Positions 1 to 9,075 of a DNA stretch of 64,000 bases are shown here, piece by piece. The stretch covers positions 3,162,001 through 3,226,000 of the forward strand of contig NZ_CP125957.1 in NCBI RefSeq assembly GCF_030064125.1, read 5' to 3'. Source of the stretch: Pseudomonas sp. G2-4. Its GTDB lineage: Bacteria > Pseudomonadota > Gammaproteobacteria > Pseudomonadales > Pseudomonadaceae. How positions within the stretch are numbered: position 1 is the first letter of the stretch; every line of letters starts with the position of its first letter. A program made the translations under genes and the position numbers. The notes under the pieces are model-generated. The model saw only the letters and a list, made by a program, of their open reading frames with translations. It searched no databases and had not been told where the DNA came from.

Positions 1-2
1 CT

Positions 3-326
3 GACGTCGAGGGCATCGCCCTGTATCAGGGGAGCGGCGGCGATTACCTGGTGATCTCCAGCCAGGGCAACGACAGTTACCTGGTGCTCGACGCCGAGCC
101 ACCGTATGCCATACGTGGCGCTTTTCGAGTGGGCTTGAACGCCGCCGCAGGCATTGACGGCGCCTCGGAAACCGATGGCCTGGAAGTCACCTCGGTGAAT
201 CTGGGCGGGCCTTGGAACCAAGGGATGCTAGTGGTCCAGGACGGACGCAAGCGTATGCCCGAGCAAACCCAGAATTTCAAGTTCGTGCCCTGGGCCGAGG
301 TGGCAAAAGCGCTGCGCCTGCCTTGA
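3..326 (+). CDS. Beta-propeller phytase, C-terminal part (5' end outside window)
   Basis: The reading frame enters from the left edge and ends at TGA 324-326, so only about the last 107 residues are visible. They carry features of alkaline beta-propeller phytases: DVEGIALY near the start, VISSQGNDSYLVL, a DGASETDGLEV acidic calcium-binding-type segment, GMLVVQDG and NFKFVPW near the end. Such enzymes are secreted or periplasmic and release phosphate from myo-inositol hexakisphosphate using calcium. The gene lies 64 bp upstream of a TolQ/TolR/TonB set, an arrangement suggesting that uptake or envelope energisation is linked to phytate use; that link is inference. The N-terminal signal peptide cannot be checked here. 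Confidence 0.85.
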   Translation, partial: DVEGIALYQGSGGDYLVISSQGNDSYLVLDAEPPYAIRGAFRVGLNAAAGIDGASETDGLEVTSVNLGGPWNQGMLVVQDGRKRMPEQTQNFKFVPWAEVAKALRLP

Positions 327-390
327 GCAACGTTGTCATCAACCGGTCACGAACATTTCATCGAATAGCGGCCAGACAGGAGTTCTACCC

Positions 391-1098
391 ATGCAAGCCA
401 CTTTGGAACACATGACGATCTGGGGCCTGATCAGTGACGCGAGTCTGCTGGTCAAGGCGGTCATGCTCACGCTGTTGTTGGCCTCGCTGCTGAGTTGGTA
501 CCTCATCATCCAGCGCGGCGCTGTGTTGCAGCGTAACGAGCGACAGTTCAAGGGGTTCATCCAGCGCTTTCGCAGCGCTCAGGATCTGTTGCCGCTGTAC
601 CGGGACACTGCCCAGGCTCGGGAAGAGGACGGCGGAGTTACGCCGATTTTCCAGGCAGGGGTATTGGCCTTCACTCAACTCAACCAGCCTTCGAGCACAC
701 CACAAGTGGTGCTTGAGGGTGTCGAGCGTTCGCTGCAGGTGGCAATCAGCGAACAGGAAGTGCAGCTGGAAAAAGGCCTGCAGTTTCTCGCCACCGTCGG
801 CTCAGTGAGCCCTTACATCGGTTTGTTCGGCACCGTCTGGGGGATCATGAATGCTTTTATCGGCTTGTCCCAAGTGCAACAGGCCAGCCTTTCCACCGTT
901 GCTCCGGGCATCGCCGAAGCCTTGATCGCCACGGCCATCGGCCTGTTCGCCGCGATCCCGGCGGTGATTGCCTACAACCGTTTTGCCGCCCGCGGCCAGA
1001 CGTTGTTGACCCGTTACTACGCCTTCGGCAACGAATTTCAGGCCCGCCTGCACCACAAGCTGCACGGTACCCCGGTGAACCTGGCCGCGGCCGCTTGA
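391..1098 (+). CDS. tolQ: TolQ/ExbB-family proton channel subunit
   Basis: A 235-residue inner-membrane protein of the MotA/TolQ/ExbB family, which uses the proton gradient to drive a TonB- or TolA-type transducer. A first membrane segment lies near residues 20-42; a conserved pair follows around 130-200, with the family signatures VGSVSPYIGLFGTVWGIMNA and APGIAEALIATAIGLFAAIP. Length and N-terminus (WGLISDASLLVKAVM) are closer to TolQ than to ExbB, although it is not in the usual tol-pal context. The start has AGGAG 8 bp upstream. It is followed after 13 bp by the TolR/ExbD partner and then by a TonB-like protein, so the three form one operon with the upstream phytase. Confidence 0.85.
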   Translation: MQATLEHMTIWGLISDASLLVKAVMLTLLLASLLSWYLIIQRGAVLQRNERQFKGFIQRFRSAQDLLPLYRDTAQAREEDGGVTPIFQAGVLAFTQLNQPSSTPQVVLEGVERSLQVAISEQEVQLEKGLQFLATVGSVSPYIGLFGTVWGIMNAFIGLSQVQQASLSTVAPGIAEALIATAIGLFAAIPAVIAYNRFAARGQTLLTRYYAFGNEFQARLHHKLHGTPVNLAAAA

Positions 1099-1111
1099 AA
1101 GGAGAGGGCAG

Positions 1112-1558
1112 ATGTTAGTCAAACCACAACGCAAGCACGGACCCAAGGCCGAAATGAACGTAGTGCCCTACATCGACGTCATGTTGGTGCTGCTGGTGAT
1201 ATTCATGGTCACCGCACCGATGCTGACCCAGGGCGTGAAGATCGAACTGCCCAAGGTCGCCAGCGAGGCCCTGGCCAATGACAGCCACCAGCAAATTCTG
1301 ACCTTGTCAGTGAAGGCTGAGGGTGGCTACTACTGGAACCTTGGTGGCGAGCTGGACACCCGCAACCAGACCGACAGTGCCGTGGACCTGGACCAGATGC
1401 GCATCAAAGTGGCGCAGGTCATCGCCGAGCGCAGCGACACCCAGGTGTATATCCGTGCCGACGATCACGCCGACTACGGCCGAGTCGTCGCGGCCATGGC
1501 CGCCTTGCAGCAGGGCGGCGTGAGCAACTTGGGACTGGTGACCGAGGCACCGCAATGA
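1112..1558 (+). CDS. tolR: TolR/ExbD-family biopolymer transport protein
   Basis: A 148-residue protein with one N-terminal membrane helix (about residues 20-42) and a periplasmic domain, the standard ExbD/TolR layout. The helix carries the conserved aspartate of the family in NVVPYIDVMLVLLVIFMV, the residue thought to carry protons with the partner channel. The C-terminal part VYIRADDHADYGRVVAAMA is the typical TolR/ExbD ending. A GGAGAGG Shine-Dalgarno precedes the ATG. The stop codon overlaps the next gene (ATGA at 1555-1558), so translation of the transducer is probably coupled. Together with the preceding and following genes it forms an accessory energising complex. Confidence 0.87.
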   Translation: MLVKPQRKHGPKAEMNVVPYIDVMLVLLVIFMVTAPMLTQGVKIELPKVASEALANDSHQQILTLSVKAEGGYYWNLGGELDTRNQTDSAVDLDQMRIKVAQVIAERSDTQVYIRADDHADYGRVVAAMAALQQGGVSNLGLVTEAPQ

Positions 1559-2361
1559 CGGCGATGATCATGCACAGTCCCACCGTGCACTTTCCCGCGT
1601 TGGCGCGCCATGGCGTTTGGAGAAACAGCCTAGCGGCAGGGCTCGCCGTGGCCTTGCACGCGGGGGTGGTTGGGTTGCTGGTGTGGGGCTGGACCGTGGA
1701 GAAACCAGCTGCCCAGGCGCCTCGGGTGCTGCATACGCAGCTGGTGATGTTGCCTGCGTCACCGGCACCCGAAGCCCCAGCACCGGCCCCGATTGCAGCG
1801 CCACCGGTGGAGTCCGCCCCGGTGCCGGTTGAAATGCCCCACCCTGCAGCAGCCAAACCCGTCGTGGATCCGAGTGTCCAGGCGCAAAGACTGGAACAGG
1901 CGACCCTGGCCCGCAAGCGGGTCGAGGATCAGAAACGCGAGCAACAAGCCCAACAGCAACGTGAACGCCAGGAGCAGGAACGGCGTCAGCACGAAGCCGA
2001 GCAGCAGGTCGCCGAGCGACAGCGTCAGGCGCAACAGGCGCAAGCGCTCGCACAACAGCGCGCCGAACAGGCACGCCTGGCCGCAGCCGACAGCCGCAGC
2101 TATCAACCCCTGAGCAAAGCAGCCCCGGATTACCCGCAGCGGGCGCTGGACAAGGGACTGGAAGGCGACTGCACCGTGGAGTACAGCGTGACGCCGGACG
2201 GACGGATCGACAGCCCCAAAGTGCTCGACGGTTGCCACCCGCTGTTCATCCGACCGTCCCTGGCCGCCGCCCAGACCTTCCGCTACCAACCGCGGATCGT
2301 CGAAGGCAAAGCCGTGACAGTGCCGGCAGTGCGTAACACTTTTCACTACCGGATCAAATAA
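1555..2361 (+). CDS. TonB/TolA-like energy transducer
   Basis: A 268-residue transducer. Residues about 27-47 form one membrane anchor (LAVALHAGVVGLLVWGW). A Pro/Ala-rich linker follows to about 100, then a strongly charged Gln/Arg/Glu coiled coil (about 103-185) resembling the TolA stalk rather than the Pro-Lys rod of classical TonB. The last 85 residues are a TonB C-terminal domain (YPQRALDKGLEGDCTVEYSV, then an aromatic-rich end FHYRIK). It therefore mixes a TolA-like stalk with a TonB-type tip. It overlaps tolR by 4 bp. It presumably energises an outer-membrane receptor; which one is unknown, and the phytase neighbour hints at phosphate or phytate nutrition. Confidence 0.82.
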   Translation: MTAMIMHSPTVHFPALARHGVWRNSLAAGLAVALHAGVVGLLVWGWTVEKPAAQAPRVLHTQLVMLPASPAPEAPAPAPIAAPPVESAPVPVEMPHPAAAKPVVDPSVQAQRLEQATLARKRVEDQKREQQAQQQRERQEQERRQHEAEQQVAERQRQAQQAQALAQQRAEQARLAAADSRSYQPLSKAAPDYPQRALDKGLEGDCTVEYSVTPDGRIDSPKVLDGCHPLFIRPSLAAAQTFRYQPRIVEGKAVTVPAVRNTFHYRIK

Positions 2362-2465
2362 AACGCAAAATCCCGACAGCTCAAGCAAGGCCCCCAAAGA
2401 GCGCGTGCTCGTGATCGACGACAGTGGACGCGTCGAAAACAAACCTGCTTTTTTGGAGAGCTGAC

Positions 2466-3230
2466 ATGACTGACTTCACACCCACCCCCAACGAAATCGC
2501 CGGCAAAGTGGTATTGGTCACCGGTGCGGCCAGCGGCATCGGCCGGGCAATCGCCGAGTTATTCCATGCCCGCGGCGCGAAGGTCATTGCCGAGGACATC
2601 AACCCGCAGGTGAACGCGTTGGAACAACCTGGCCTGGTGCCGTTCCTGGCGGATATCACTGAAGACGGCAGCGCTGAAGCCGCCGTTGCGCTGGCGCAGG
2701 AGCGTTTCGGTCGGCTCGATGTGCTGGTGAATAATGCCGGGCGAATTCTCTACAAGCCTTTCGTGGAAATGACCCGCGAAGATTGGAACTGGCAGATGGA
2801 AACCAACGTGACCGGCGCCTTCCTGCATTCACGCGAAGCCATGAAAGCGATGATGAAGCAGCAGTCGGGCGCCATCGTAAACATAGCGTCCTATGCGTCT
2901 TATTTCGCCTTCCCCGGCATCGCGGCCTACACCGCCTCCAAGGGTGCCCTGGCCCAGCTGACCCGGACCCAGGCCCTGGAGGCTATCGAGCATGGGATTC
3001 GGGTCAATGCCATCGGCGTCGGTGATGTGGTCACTCATCTGCTTGATCACTTCATGGAAGATGGCCAGGGTTTCCTGGCCGAGCACGGCAAGTCCGCGCC
3101 CATCGGCCGGGCGGCGTCACCCACGGAGATCGCCGAAATCGTCGCATTCCTGGCCTCGGAGCGCGCCAGTTTCATGGTTGGCTCGGTGGTTATGGCTGAT
3201 GGTGGGATGAGTGTTGCAGTAGGCGGCTGA
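2466..3230 (+). CDS. SDR family NAD(P)-dependent oxidoreductase
   Basis: A 254-residue classical short-chain dehydrogenase/reductase. The cofactor motif VTGAASGIGRAIAE sits near residues 18-31, NNAG near 90, and the catalytic Tyr-x-x-x-Lys in AYTASKGA near 157. The C-terminus (MVGSVVMADGGMSV) is the usual substrate-side end of FabG-like members. The ATG at 2466 is preferred because GGAG lies 7 bp upstream and the product then starts close to the Rossmann fold; an in-frame ATG at 2424 lacks a good Shine-Dalgarno. Substrate cannot be told from the sequence. It converges on an AraC regulator, which might control it or be unrelated. Confidence 0.85.
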   Translation: MTDFTPTPNEIAGKVVLVTGAASGIGRAIAELFHARGAKVIAEDINPQVNALEQPGLVPFLADITEDGSAEAAVALAQERFGRLDVLVNNAGRILYKPFVEMTREDWNWQMETNVTGAFLHSREAMKAMMKQQSGAIVNIASYASYFAFPGIAAYTASKGALAQLTRTQALEAIEHGIRVNAIGVGDVVTHLLDHFMEDGQGFLAEHGKSAPIGRAASPTEIAEIVAFLASERASFMVGSVVMADGGMSVAVGG

Positions 3231-3246
3231 CCAGCATTGGCTTTTT

Positions 3247-3338
3247 GTGGCGAGGGAGCTTGCTCCCGCTCGACTGCGCAGCAGGCGCTCTATATTGGGT
3301 CTGCTTCGCAGCCCAGCGGGAGCAAGCTCCCTCGCCAC
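3247..3338. repeat. REPIN: two inverted REP sequences
   Basis: Two copies of a Pseudomonas REP element in opposite orientation flank a short loop. The left copy starts GTGGCGAGGGAGCTTGCTCC and the right copy ends with its reverse complement, GGGAGCAAGCTCCCTCGCCAC. Each also has an inner CTGC-GCAG hairpin. The pair occupies the gap between the convergent SDR and AraC genes and may help end transcription on both strands. REPINs of this type are dispersed by RAYT transposases; none is visible here. Confidence 0.85.
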
Positions 3339-3355
3339 AGGTTATTGTGTTCACT

Positions 3356-4252
3356 TCACCTGCGGTAATGACTCGGCACAACCCCCACCTCGCGGCGAAA
3401 TATCTGGGAGAAGTGACTGGCGCTGCCATACCCGACTTCCAGGCCGATATCGATGATGCTGCGCTCGGTTTCGATCAGCAGTTGCCGGGCCCGAGCCATT
3501 CGCAACTGGATGAAATACTGCGACGGCGAACGCCCCGTGGCGCGTTTGAACAGCCGGCTGAAGTGGTATTCGCTCATGCTGATGGCCTGCGCCAAGTCGC
3601 CAAGGCTGAAGTTATCGGCCAGCCGTTGTTCCATTAGCTCGACAACCCGTTTGAGCTTGAAGGCGGGCAGGGCATTGCGCCCGGACATGTCATCGGCCTC
3701 GGCATTCCGATAATGACGCGCCAGGTGCACCGCCAGGCATTGCGCCACGCCCTGGATCAGTAACGCGCTGGTTTCGCCGCGCCGGGTCAGTTCCAATCGA
3801 ATCTGTTCGAGCAGTGCCGAAAGCACGTCATCCCGTCCACCTGAGACTTCCCGCAAGCGGATCGCGGCGCTACCGCCGGTTTCGGCAATGGCGCGTTCCA
3901 GCAGCGGCAACCCCAGGTAAACGTGCATGACCACGAACGGCTCGGTACCGCTGGCTTGCCAGCGCATTTCATAGGGCACGGGTGATGCGGTCAGGAAAAA
4001 ATCGCCGCGCCGCACCGAACTCGAAAGCCAATCCTCATGTTCGTCGCGCTCTTCGACAACGGCCTCTCCGGATAACACCCAAACGAGCAACGGCTCGGCC
4101 ACCGCCGGCACGATCACGCGTTCTTCCGTGCGTTCGCGGACAAAGATCTCGACCAGGACATCCTGCGACGAGACACCGTCGGACGTCGCCAGGCACTCGC
4201 CGCGAATGTACGCTTGCAGACCGGTTGCCGATGTTCTCTGGATGATGTCCAT
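3356..4252 (-). CDS. AraC-family transcriptional regulator (AraC_binding cupin type)
   Basis: A 298-residue regulator. The N-terminal two thirds form a cupin-like effector domain of the AraC-binding-2 type (SGEAVVEERDEHEDWL, VRRGDFFLTASP). The C-terminal hundred residues contain the two helix-turn-helix units of AraC proteins: LAQAISMSEYHFSRLFKRAT and IIDIGLEVGYGSASHFSQIF, then the closing F-R-R-E-V-G-V-V-P-S-H-Y-R. The ATG at 4252 is chosen over a TTG at 4267 because it has a weak GAGAG upstream and the usual N-terminal length. It converges with the SDR gene across a REPIN and lies 29 bp upstream of nothing on its own strand, so its target is not evident. Confidence 0.85.
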   Translation of the reverse strand: MDIIQRTSATGLQAYIRGECLATSDGVSSQDVLVEIFVRERTEERVIVPAVAEPLLVWVLSGEAVVEERDEHEDWLSSSVRRGDFFLTASPVPYEMRWQASGTEPFVVMHVYLGLPLLERAIAETGGSAAIRLREVSGGRDDVLSALLEQIRLELTRRGETSALLIQGVAQCLAVHLARHYRNAEADDMSGRNALPAFKLKRVVELMEQRLADNFSLGDLAQAISMSEYHFSRLFKRATGRSPSQYFIQLRMARARQLLIETERSIIDIGLEVGYGSASHFSQIFRREVGVVPSHYRR

Positions 4253-4281
4253 ACTCGACGCTCTCAATGCCTGCCGCCAGG

Positions 4282-4749
4282 CTAGACCGAATCGACCGCC
4301 GGCCGGTGCTGGCGCAACAGCTCGATCTGCTGGGATGGAATCAACTCACGCAACGCCTTATAGAGCGCCCGAGTCTCCAGCAGGTTCCAGACCCGCAGCA
4401 TGGTTTCCAGTGCATCCAGGGGTTTACTGATGAAGTCTCGGGCGCCGAGGGCCAGGGCACGCAGGCGGGTGTCGCGGGTGGCGTCGGCGGTCAGCACCAG
4501 GATCGGCAGGTAGTCGTTGGCCGGGATGCGCCGGTTGAGTTGTTCCAGCACGGCAAAGCCATCGAACGCGGGCATGTGCAGGTCCAAGATGACCAGGTCC
4601 GGTTCGAAGCTGTTGAACAGATCCAGGGTGCGCAGGGGCTCGGTGCTGCTCAGCACGTTGTGCAAGCCTTCGCGGGCCAGCAGTTGTTCCATCAGGTCCA
4701 GGTTGGGGCGCTGATCATCGACGATCAGGATGCGCAAGTCGCGATTCAT
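4282..4749 (-). CDS. Single-domain response regulator (CheY-like receiver)
   Basis: A 155-residue receiver domain protein. The acidic pocket is DD at residues 11-12, the phospho-acceptor is Asp56 in LVILDLHMPAFDG, and the switch residues follow (LVLTAD, then Lys in FISKPLD). About 25 residues after the receiver (ALRELIPSQQIELLRQH) carry no recognisable output domain, so it likely acts by protein interaction or as a phosphate sink. Its ATG overlaps the stop of the hybrid kinase (ATGA at 4746-4749), making it the last gene of a four-gene signalling operon read right to left. Confidence 0.85.
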   Translation of the reverse strand: MNRDLRILIVDDQRPNLDLMEQLLAREGLHNVLSSTEPLRTLDLFNSFEPDLVILDLHMPAFDGFAVLEQLNRRIPANDYLPILVLTADATRDTRLRALALGARDFISKPLDALETMLRVWNLLETRALYKALRELIPSQQIELLRQHRPAVDSV

Positions 4750-7064
4750 GCGGGCTCCGGTAGATAGTGTTCGAGGTGGCCGAGGAAGGCCTGGATATGA
4801 ATAGGCTTGGTCAGGACCGCCGTGGCGCCGGCTTCGTGGAGGGTGCGGCGAGTCAGGTCGCTGGCATCGGCGGTGATCATCAGCACCGGCGTCGATGCGG
4901 TGGCCCGGGAGTCGCGCAGGCGTCGCAACACCTCCAGGCCGTCCAGGTCCGGCAGGGTCACGTCCAGCAGGATCAGTTGCGGCGCGTGCTGGCGAGCCAG
5001 GTCCAGGCCCATCTGGCCCTGCATGCTCGACAACAACTGAATGCCGGGGCGACGCTGCATCAGCGTCTCGATCAATGCGAGGCTCGACAGGTTGTCTTCG
5101 ATGCACAGCACTTTGCCGTGATATTCCACTGGAGGACGCGTTACCGCCAGGGGCGCAACGGGCGGCAACTGGCTGCCGGACACCTGGGCGCCCGGTAGTT
5201 GCAGGGTGAAGCGGCAACCTTGTCCCGGTTCACTGTGGACCTCGAGGTGGCCCTGCATCATCTCCAGCAGGCTCTTGCTCAACGACAGCCCCAGGCCGGT
5301 GCCTTCGACCTGGGGATCGGCGCCCAGGCGTTCGAAGGGCTTGAACAGTTGATCCAGCTGTTCAAGGGCAATGCCATGCCCGGTATCGCTGACGGCAATG
5401 CTCACTTGGCGGGCCTGGACGGTGACGGCAATGCGCACTTCACCGCCCGGGCGGTTGTACTTGATGGCGTTGGACAACAGGTTGAGCAGCACCTGCACCA
5501 GGCGCTGACGATCGGCAAGCACACCGCTGCCATCAGGTAGCGGCGGCAGCTCGGCCAGATGAATCCCGGCATCCGCCGCCATGGGCGAAACCAGGGTCAG
5601 GGCTTCGTGCAACACCGTCGACAGGGCGATCGGTTCAATGTTCAGCGGCAGGCGCCCGGCCTCGATCCGGGCGATGTCCAGCACCTCATTGATCAACGCC
5701 AGCAAATGCTGGCCGGCGCGCAGGATGTGGCCGACCTGAGGACGCTGGCCCGCCGTGGAGTCCATGTCCAGCAGTTGCGCGAAACCGAGGATGGCATTCA
5801 GCGGCGTGCGCAGTTCGTGGCTCATGCGCGAGAGAAACTCACTCTTGGCCCGACTGGCGCTTTCCGCTTCTTCGCGGGCGGTGCGCAGGGCAATCTCGGC
5901 GGCGCGGCGGTCGGTGATGTCGCGGGTGATCTTGGAAAAGCCGCGCAGGACGCCGGTACTGTCATATTGGGCGGTGATGACCACGCTGGCCCAGAAGCGG
6001 CTGCCGTCCTTGCGACACCGCCAGCCTTCTTCCATGTAGTGACCGTCGCGGGTGGCCTCGCGCAGGGCCATGTCCGGGTGCGCGGGGCATTCTTCAGCCA
6101 GGTAGAACAGCGAAAAATGCCGCCCGAGGATTTCCTGCTCGGTGTAGCCCTTGATCCGTTCGGCGCCTGCGTTCCAAGTGGTCACGTAGCCCTGGGCATC
6201 CAGCGCGAAAATCCCATAGTCCTTCACGCCATCGATGATCAGCCGCAGGCGCTCTTCGTTATCGCGCAGGGCTCGCTCACGTTCGGCCAGCAGTTGCCCG
6301 GCCTCCACCAGGCGAGTGCCCAGTTGGCCGATTTCGTCTTGCTCCGGCGGTTGCGGCAACAGGGGTTGGCCCAATGCCAGGCGCTGGGCGTTGCCTTGCA
6401 CCTGCTGGACCCGGGCGACAATGCCCTTGGACAGGAACAGCACCGCGACAATGGCACCGAACAGTCCGCAGACCGCCGCCAACAGAGTGGCGAACAACAG
6501 CCGCATACGCGTGGCCGAGGCAGCGGCGCTGCGGTCGGCGAGCAAGGCGTCCTCGCGAACGCGCATGGCGCTGATCTGCTCGCGCAGCACATCCAGCACC
6601 TGTTTGTTCTCGATCAGGATCGCGGTGATGGCCTCGGTGTCCTCGCCCTTGGTGCTGCGCAAGGCGATCAGCCCGTTGAGTTTGTCGGCGATCAGTGGGG
6701 TGATGGTCTTGAGGTACTCGCGCATCCTGGGGTCGCGGATGTTGTGGTCCAGCCGTTGCAATGCGGCCTGGATCAGCGGCGTGGCCTGTTCGTAGCTGGG
6801 CAGGAAGTCTTCGCGGCGGGTCAGCAGGTAACCGCGCACGCTCGCCGCAGCTTCGGCCAACAGGGTATGGACGGTCTGGATGTCGCCCTGGACCAGCAAC
6901 ACCCGGCGTACGTCTTCTTCGGCCCGGGCGGTCTGGCGTTCGGTGATGTAGATCAGCACCAGCGACAGCAGCAGGACCACCAGCGGCAGGGAAATCACCA
7001 CCAGCGCCTTGCCCCGCAAGGGCAGGTCGGCCCAGCGGCGAGCGGCGAGAAACCTCATGGCCAT
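4746..7064 (-). CDS. Hybrid sensor histidine kinase (CHASE3-like, HAMP, PAS, HisKA, HATPase, REC)
   Basis: A 772-residue membrane kinase. Membrane helices at about 20-41 and 188-212 enclose a helical periplasmic sensor of CHASE3 type. A HAMP-like linker (about 213-262) and a PAS domain (about 272-388, with [18 protein letters not shown] and [12 protein letters not shown]) follow. HisKA carries His416 in [12 protein letters not shown]; the ATPase has [15 protein letters not shown] and [10 protein letters not shown]. The C-terminal receiver (about 648-768) has [12 protein letters not shown] and TKP. The gene overlaps the LuxR-type regulator before it by 10 bp and the receiver after it by 4 bp. 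The ligand is unknown; sequential phospho-transfer to the downstream receiver is likely. Confidence 0.88.
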   Translation of the reverse strand: MAMRFLAARRWADLPLRGKALVVISLPLVVLLLSLVLIYITERQTARAEEDVRRVLLVQGDIQTVHTLLAEAAASVRGYLLTRREDFLPSYEQATPLIQAALQRLDHNIRDPRMREYLKTITPLIADKLNGLIALRSTKGEDTEAITAILIENKQVLDVLREQISAMRVREDALLADRSAAASATRMRLLFATLLAAVCGLFGAIVAVLFLSKGIVARVQQVQGNAQRLALGQPLLPQPPEQDEIGQLGTRLVEAGQLLAERERALRDNEERLRLIIDGVKDYGIFALDAQGYVTTWNAGAERIKGYTEQEILGRHFSLFYLAEECPAHPDMALREATRDGHYMEEGWRCRKDGSRFWASVVITAQYDSTGVLRGFSKITRDITDRRAAEIALRTAREEAESASRAKSEFLSRMSHELRTPLNAILGFAQLLDMDSTAGQRPQVGHILRAGQHLLALINEVLDIARIEAGRLPLNIEPIALSTVLHEALTLVSPMAADAGIHLAELPPLPDGSGVLADRQRLVQVLLNLLSNAIKYNRPGGEVRIAVTVQARQVSIAVSDTGHGIALEQLDQLFKPFERLGADPQVEGTGLGLSLSKSLLEMMQGHLEVHSEPGQGCRFTLQLPGAQVSGSQLPPVAPLAVTRPPVEYHGKVLCIEDNLSSLALIETLMQRRPGIQLLSSMQGQMGLDLARQHAPQLILLDVTLPDLDGLEVLRRLRDSRATASTPVLMITADASDLTRRTLHEAGATAVLTKPIHIQAFLGHLEHYLPEPA

Positions 7065-7723
7065 TGCCCGCTGGGTTGCGCCACCAATCCGAGGGCAACA
7101 CCGCGCACCGCTGCCTGGGTCCGATCGGCGGCCCCGAGCTTGCCGATGACTCGTTCCACATGGGCCTTGGCGGTGCCGGGGGCAATGCCGAGTTTTTCGC
7201 CGATTTCACGGTTGCTGAAACCGCCGGCCACCAGCCCCAGGACCTGGCGCTCTCGCGTTGTCAGGGCCTGGACTGGGCTTTCGCCACTGGCGCCGCGCTC
7301 GGCCATGCGCCGCAACAGCCGCGCGCTGACCGAGCTGTTCAACGCCTCTTCGCCCCGGGCGACCCGTTTGAGCGCATCCAGCACTTCATCGCGGCTGGCG
7401 TCCTTGAGCAGATAACCGACAGCGCCCGCGCCGATGGCGGCCTCCAGGTGGTCGGGGCTGTCATCCATGGTGAAGATCACCACTTTGATCGCAGGCTGGC
7501 GCTGTTGCAGGATGCGCGCCGCCCCCAGGCCGTTGAGCACCGGCATGCGAATGTCGAGAATCGCGATGTCCGGCTTTAGCCGCTCGCAGAGATCAAGAGC
7601 TTCCTGGCCGTCGCGGGCCTGGCCGACGACTTCAAATCCCGGGCTGCCGCCCAGCATGCTGATAAAGCCGGTGCGGGTGACTTCGTGATCATCAGCCAGC
7701 AGTAGGCGCAAAGGAGGCGTCAT
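7055..7723 (-). CDS. LuxR/NarL-family response regulator
   Basis: A 222-residue two-domain regulator. The receiver has Asp11-Asp12, phospho-acceptor Asp57 (IAILDIRMP) and the conserved Lys in [11 protein letters not shown]. The C-terminal helix-turn-helix is of NarL/FixJ type: [20 protein letters not shown], then [26 protein letters not shown] precedes its gene region on the plus strand only by chance; on its own strand the start overlaps the stop of the upstream kinase (ATGA at 7720-7723). It is the natural partner of that NarX-like kinase. Target promoters cannot be read from this window. Confidence 0.88.
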   Translation of the reverse strand: MTPPLRLLLADDHEVTRTGFISMLGGSPGFEVVGQARDGQEALDLCERLKPDIAILDIRMPVLNGLGAARILQQRQPAIKVVIFTMDDSPDHLEAAIGAGAVGYLLKDASRDEVLDALKRVARGEEALNSSVSARLLRRMAERGASGESPVQALTTRERQVLGLVAGGFSNREIGEKLGIAPGTAKAHVERVIGKLGAADRTQAAVRGVALGLVAQPSGQWP

Positions 7724-8904
7724 GGGTGTGCTCCGTGGATGGGCAGGGGCACGCAGGCCAACAATCGGGTGCCGCCCTCGGGCTGGCTGGAACAGGTCAG
7801 GTGGCCACCCAGCAGGCTGGCACGTTCCTGCATGGCGGCCAATCCCAGATGGCAGGTGCCATTGGTCTCGATGGGTTGCTCCAAGGCAAAGCCCCGACCG
7901 TCGTCTTCCACCCGCAGCGCGGCGTGGTCGTCGCTGACTGTCAGTCCCAGGCGCACATGGCTGGCTCGGGCATGCTTGAGAATGTTGTTGATGCCTTCCT
8001 GGGCAATGCGGAACAGGGCGATTTCCACGTTGCCCGGCAGTCGAGCGGCGCTGTGCCCGGCCCAGTCCACCGTCAGGCCCGCATCGCGCAGGCGATCGGC
8101 TTCCTTGTCGACGGCTTTGTACAGGCCGAAATCATCCAGCGCATGGGGACGCAGGCCGCCGATCAGTTGCCGGCCTTCGCCGACACAGCCCCGGGCGAGG
8201 GCGAGGATGGTCTGCAACTCGGTCGCCAGTTCAGGCGGAAGAGGCGGGCAGCGGCCAGCGAACCCCTGCAAACGCTGGTGCAAGCCGGCCAGGTTCTGTG
8301 CGAGACCGTCATGCAGGTCATAAGCCACGCGTTTGCGTTCGTCCTCCTGGGCGCTGAACAGTCGATGGACCAGCTCGGACATGGTGCGTTCTCGGGCCTG
8401 CAGCGCTTCGAGCAGGCGACTGTTCTCCAGATGCGCCGCCAGCAAGGTCGCCAGCAGTTGCAGCGACTCAATGTCCTCGTTGTCCGGCGCGCCCAGGGCC
8501 ACGCTGTTGCCCAGTAGTAGAGCCCCGAACACCACGCCGTCGGAGCCACGCAACGGAACGCGCAAGACCTGGGGCAGGGCGCTGTGGGGATACTCCAGCC
8601 ATTGCGGTTCGGGCGCCGGCGGCTGGGCCAGGCTGGCGAGCAGATCGAGCCGTTCACGGTTACCGTGGCTGGCAATGGTGCGCAGGGTTGTGTCCGCCAC
8701 CCATTCCAGCAGCAGGCCATGGTCCATGGCCATGAACGCGCACGCCCGTTGCACTGCGCGCTGACGCATCGCCGGCAATGGTAACTGCGTCAGCTCATGG
8801 CCAGTGCCCAACAGCAAGCGCAGGCGCGCGGCCCGGCTTTGCGACTGACGATACTGGGTGCGGATGGCCAGGGCACTGCCAGGGTCGTGGGGTGGGCTTT
8901 GCAT
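7720..8904 (-). CDS. NarX-type sensor histidine kinase (GAF, HisKA_3, HATPase_c)
   Basis: A 394-residue soluble-looking kinase with no membrane segment. A GAF-like sensory domain covers about residues 40-165. The HisKA_3 dimerisation box has the phospho-acceptor His198 in [16 protein letters not shown], and the ATPase has [18 protein letters not shown] and [16 protein letters not shown]. The ATG at 8904 has GGAG about 7 bp upstream. It heads the four-gene operon and should phosphorylate the LuxR-type regulator that follows. A cytoplasmic GAF input suggests a small intracellular signal, but no cofactor-binding residues are obvious. Confidence 0.87.
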   Translation of the reverse strand: MQSPPHDPGSALAIRTQYRQSQSRAARLRLLLGTGHELTQLPLPAMRQRAVQRACAFMAMDHGLLLEWVADTTLRTIASHGNRERLDLLASLAQPPAPEPQWLEYPHSALPQVLRVPLRGSDGVVFGALLLGNSVALGAPDNEDIESLQLLATLLAAHLENSRLLEALQARERTMSELVHRLFSAQEDERKRVAYDLHDGLAQNLAGLHQRLQGFAGRCPPLPPELATELQTILALARGCVGEGRQLIGGLRPHALDDFGLYKAVDKEADRLRDAGLTVDWAGHSAARLPGNVEIALFRIAQEGINNILKHARASHVRLGLTVSDDHAALRVEDDGRGFALEQPIETNGTCHLGLAAMQERASLLGGHLTCSSQPEGGTRLLACVPLPIHGAHP

Positions 8905-9075
8905 GGGGGGGCTCCAGCGTGAAAGGGGACCGGTCCGGTTCGGGCGTCATTAGACCAGTGTCATCAACACGGGGCCTATCTGCCGAATGGCATAGGTGAT
9001 CGGCACCGGTTGGCCGATGGCGAAGGCAGCGCGAGCCGGCAAAGTGGACTCATTGAAACCCAAAGGAACGCTTCG

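Noticed and set aside
5559..7415. Long plus-strand open frame (over 600 codons) opposite the hybrid kinase
   Set aside because: It is the antisense of a well-supported kinase and regulator. Its translation is Gln/Gly/Ala-rich without any domain, as expected from a high-GC shadow frame.
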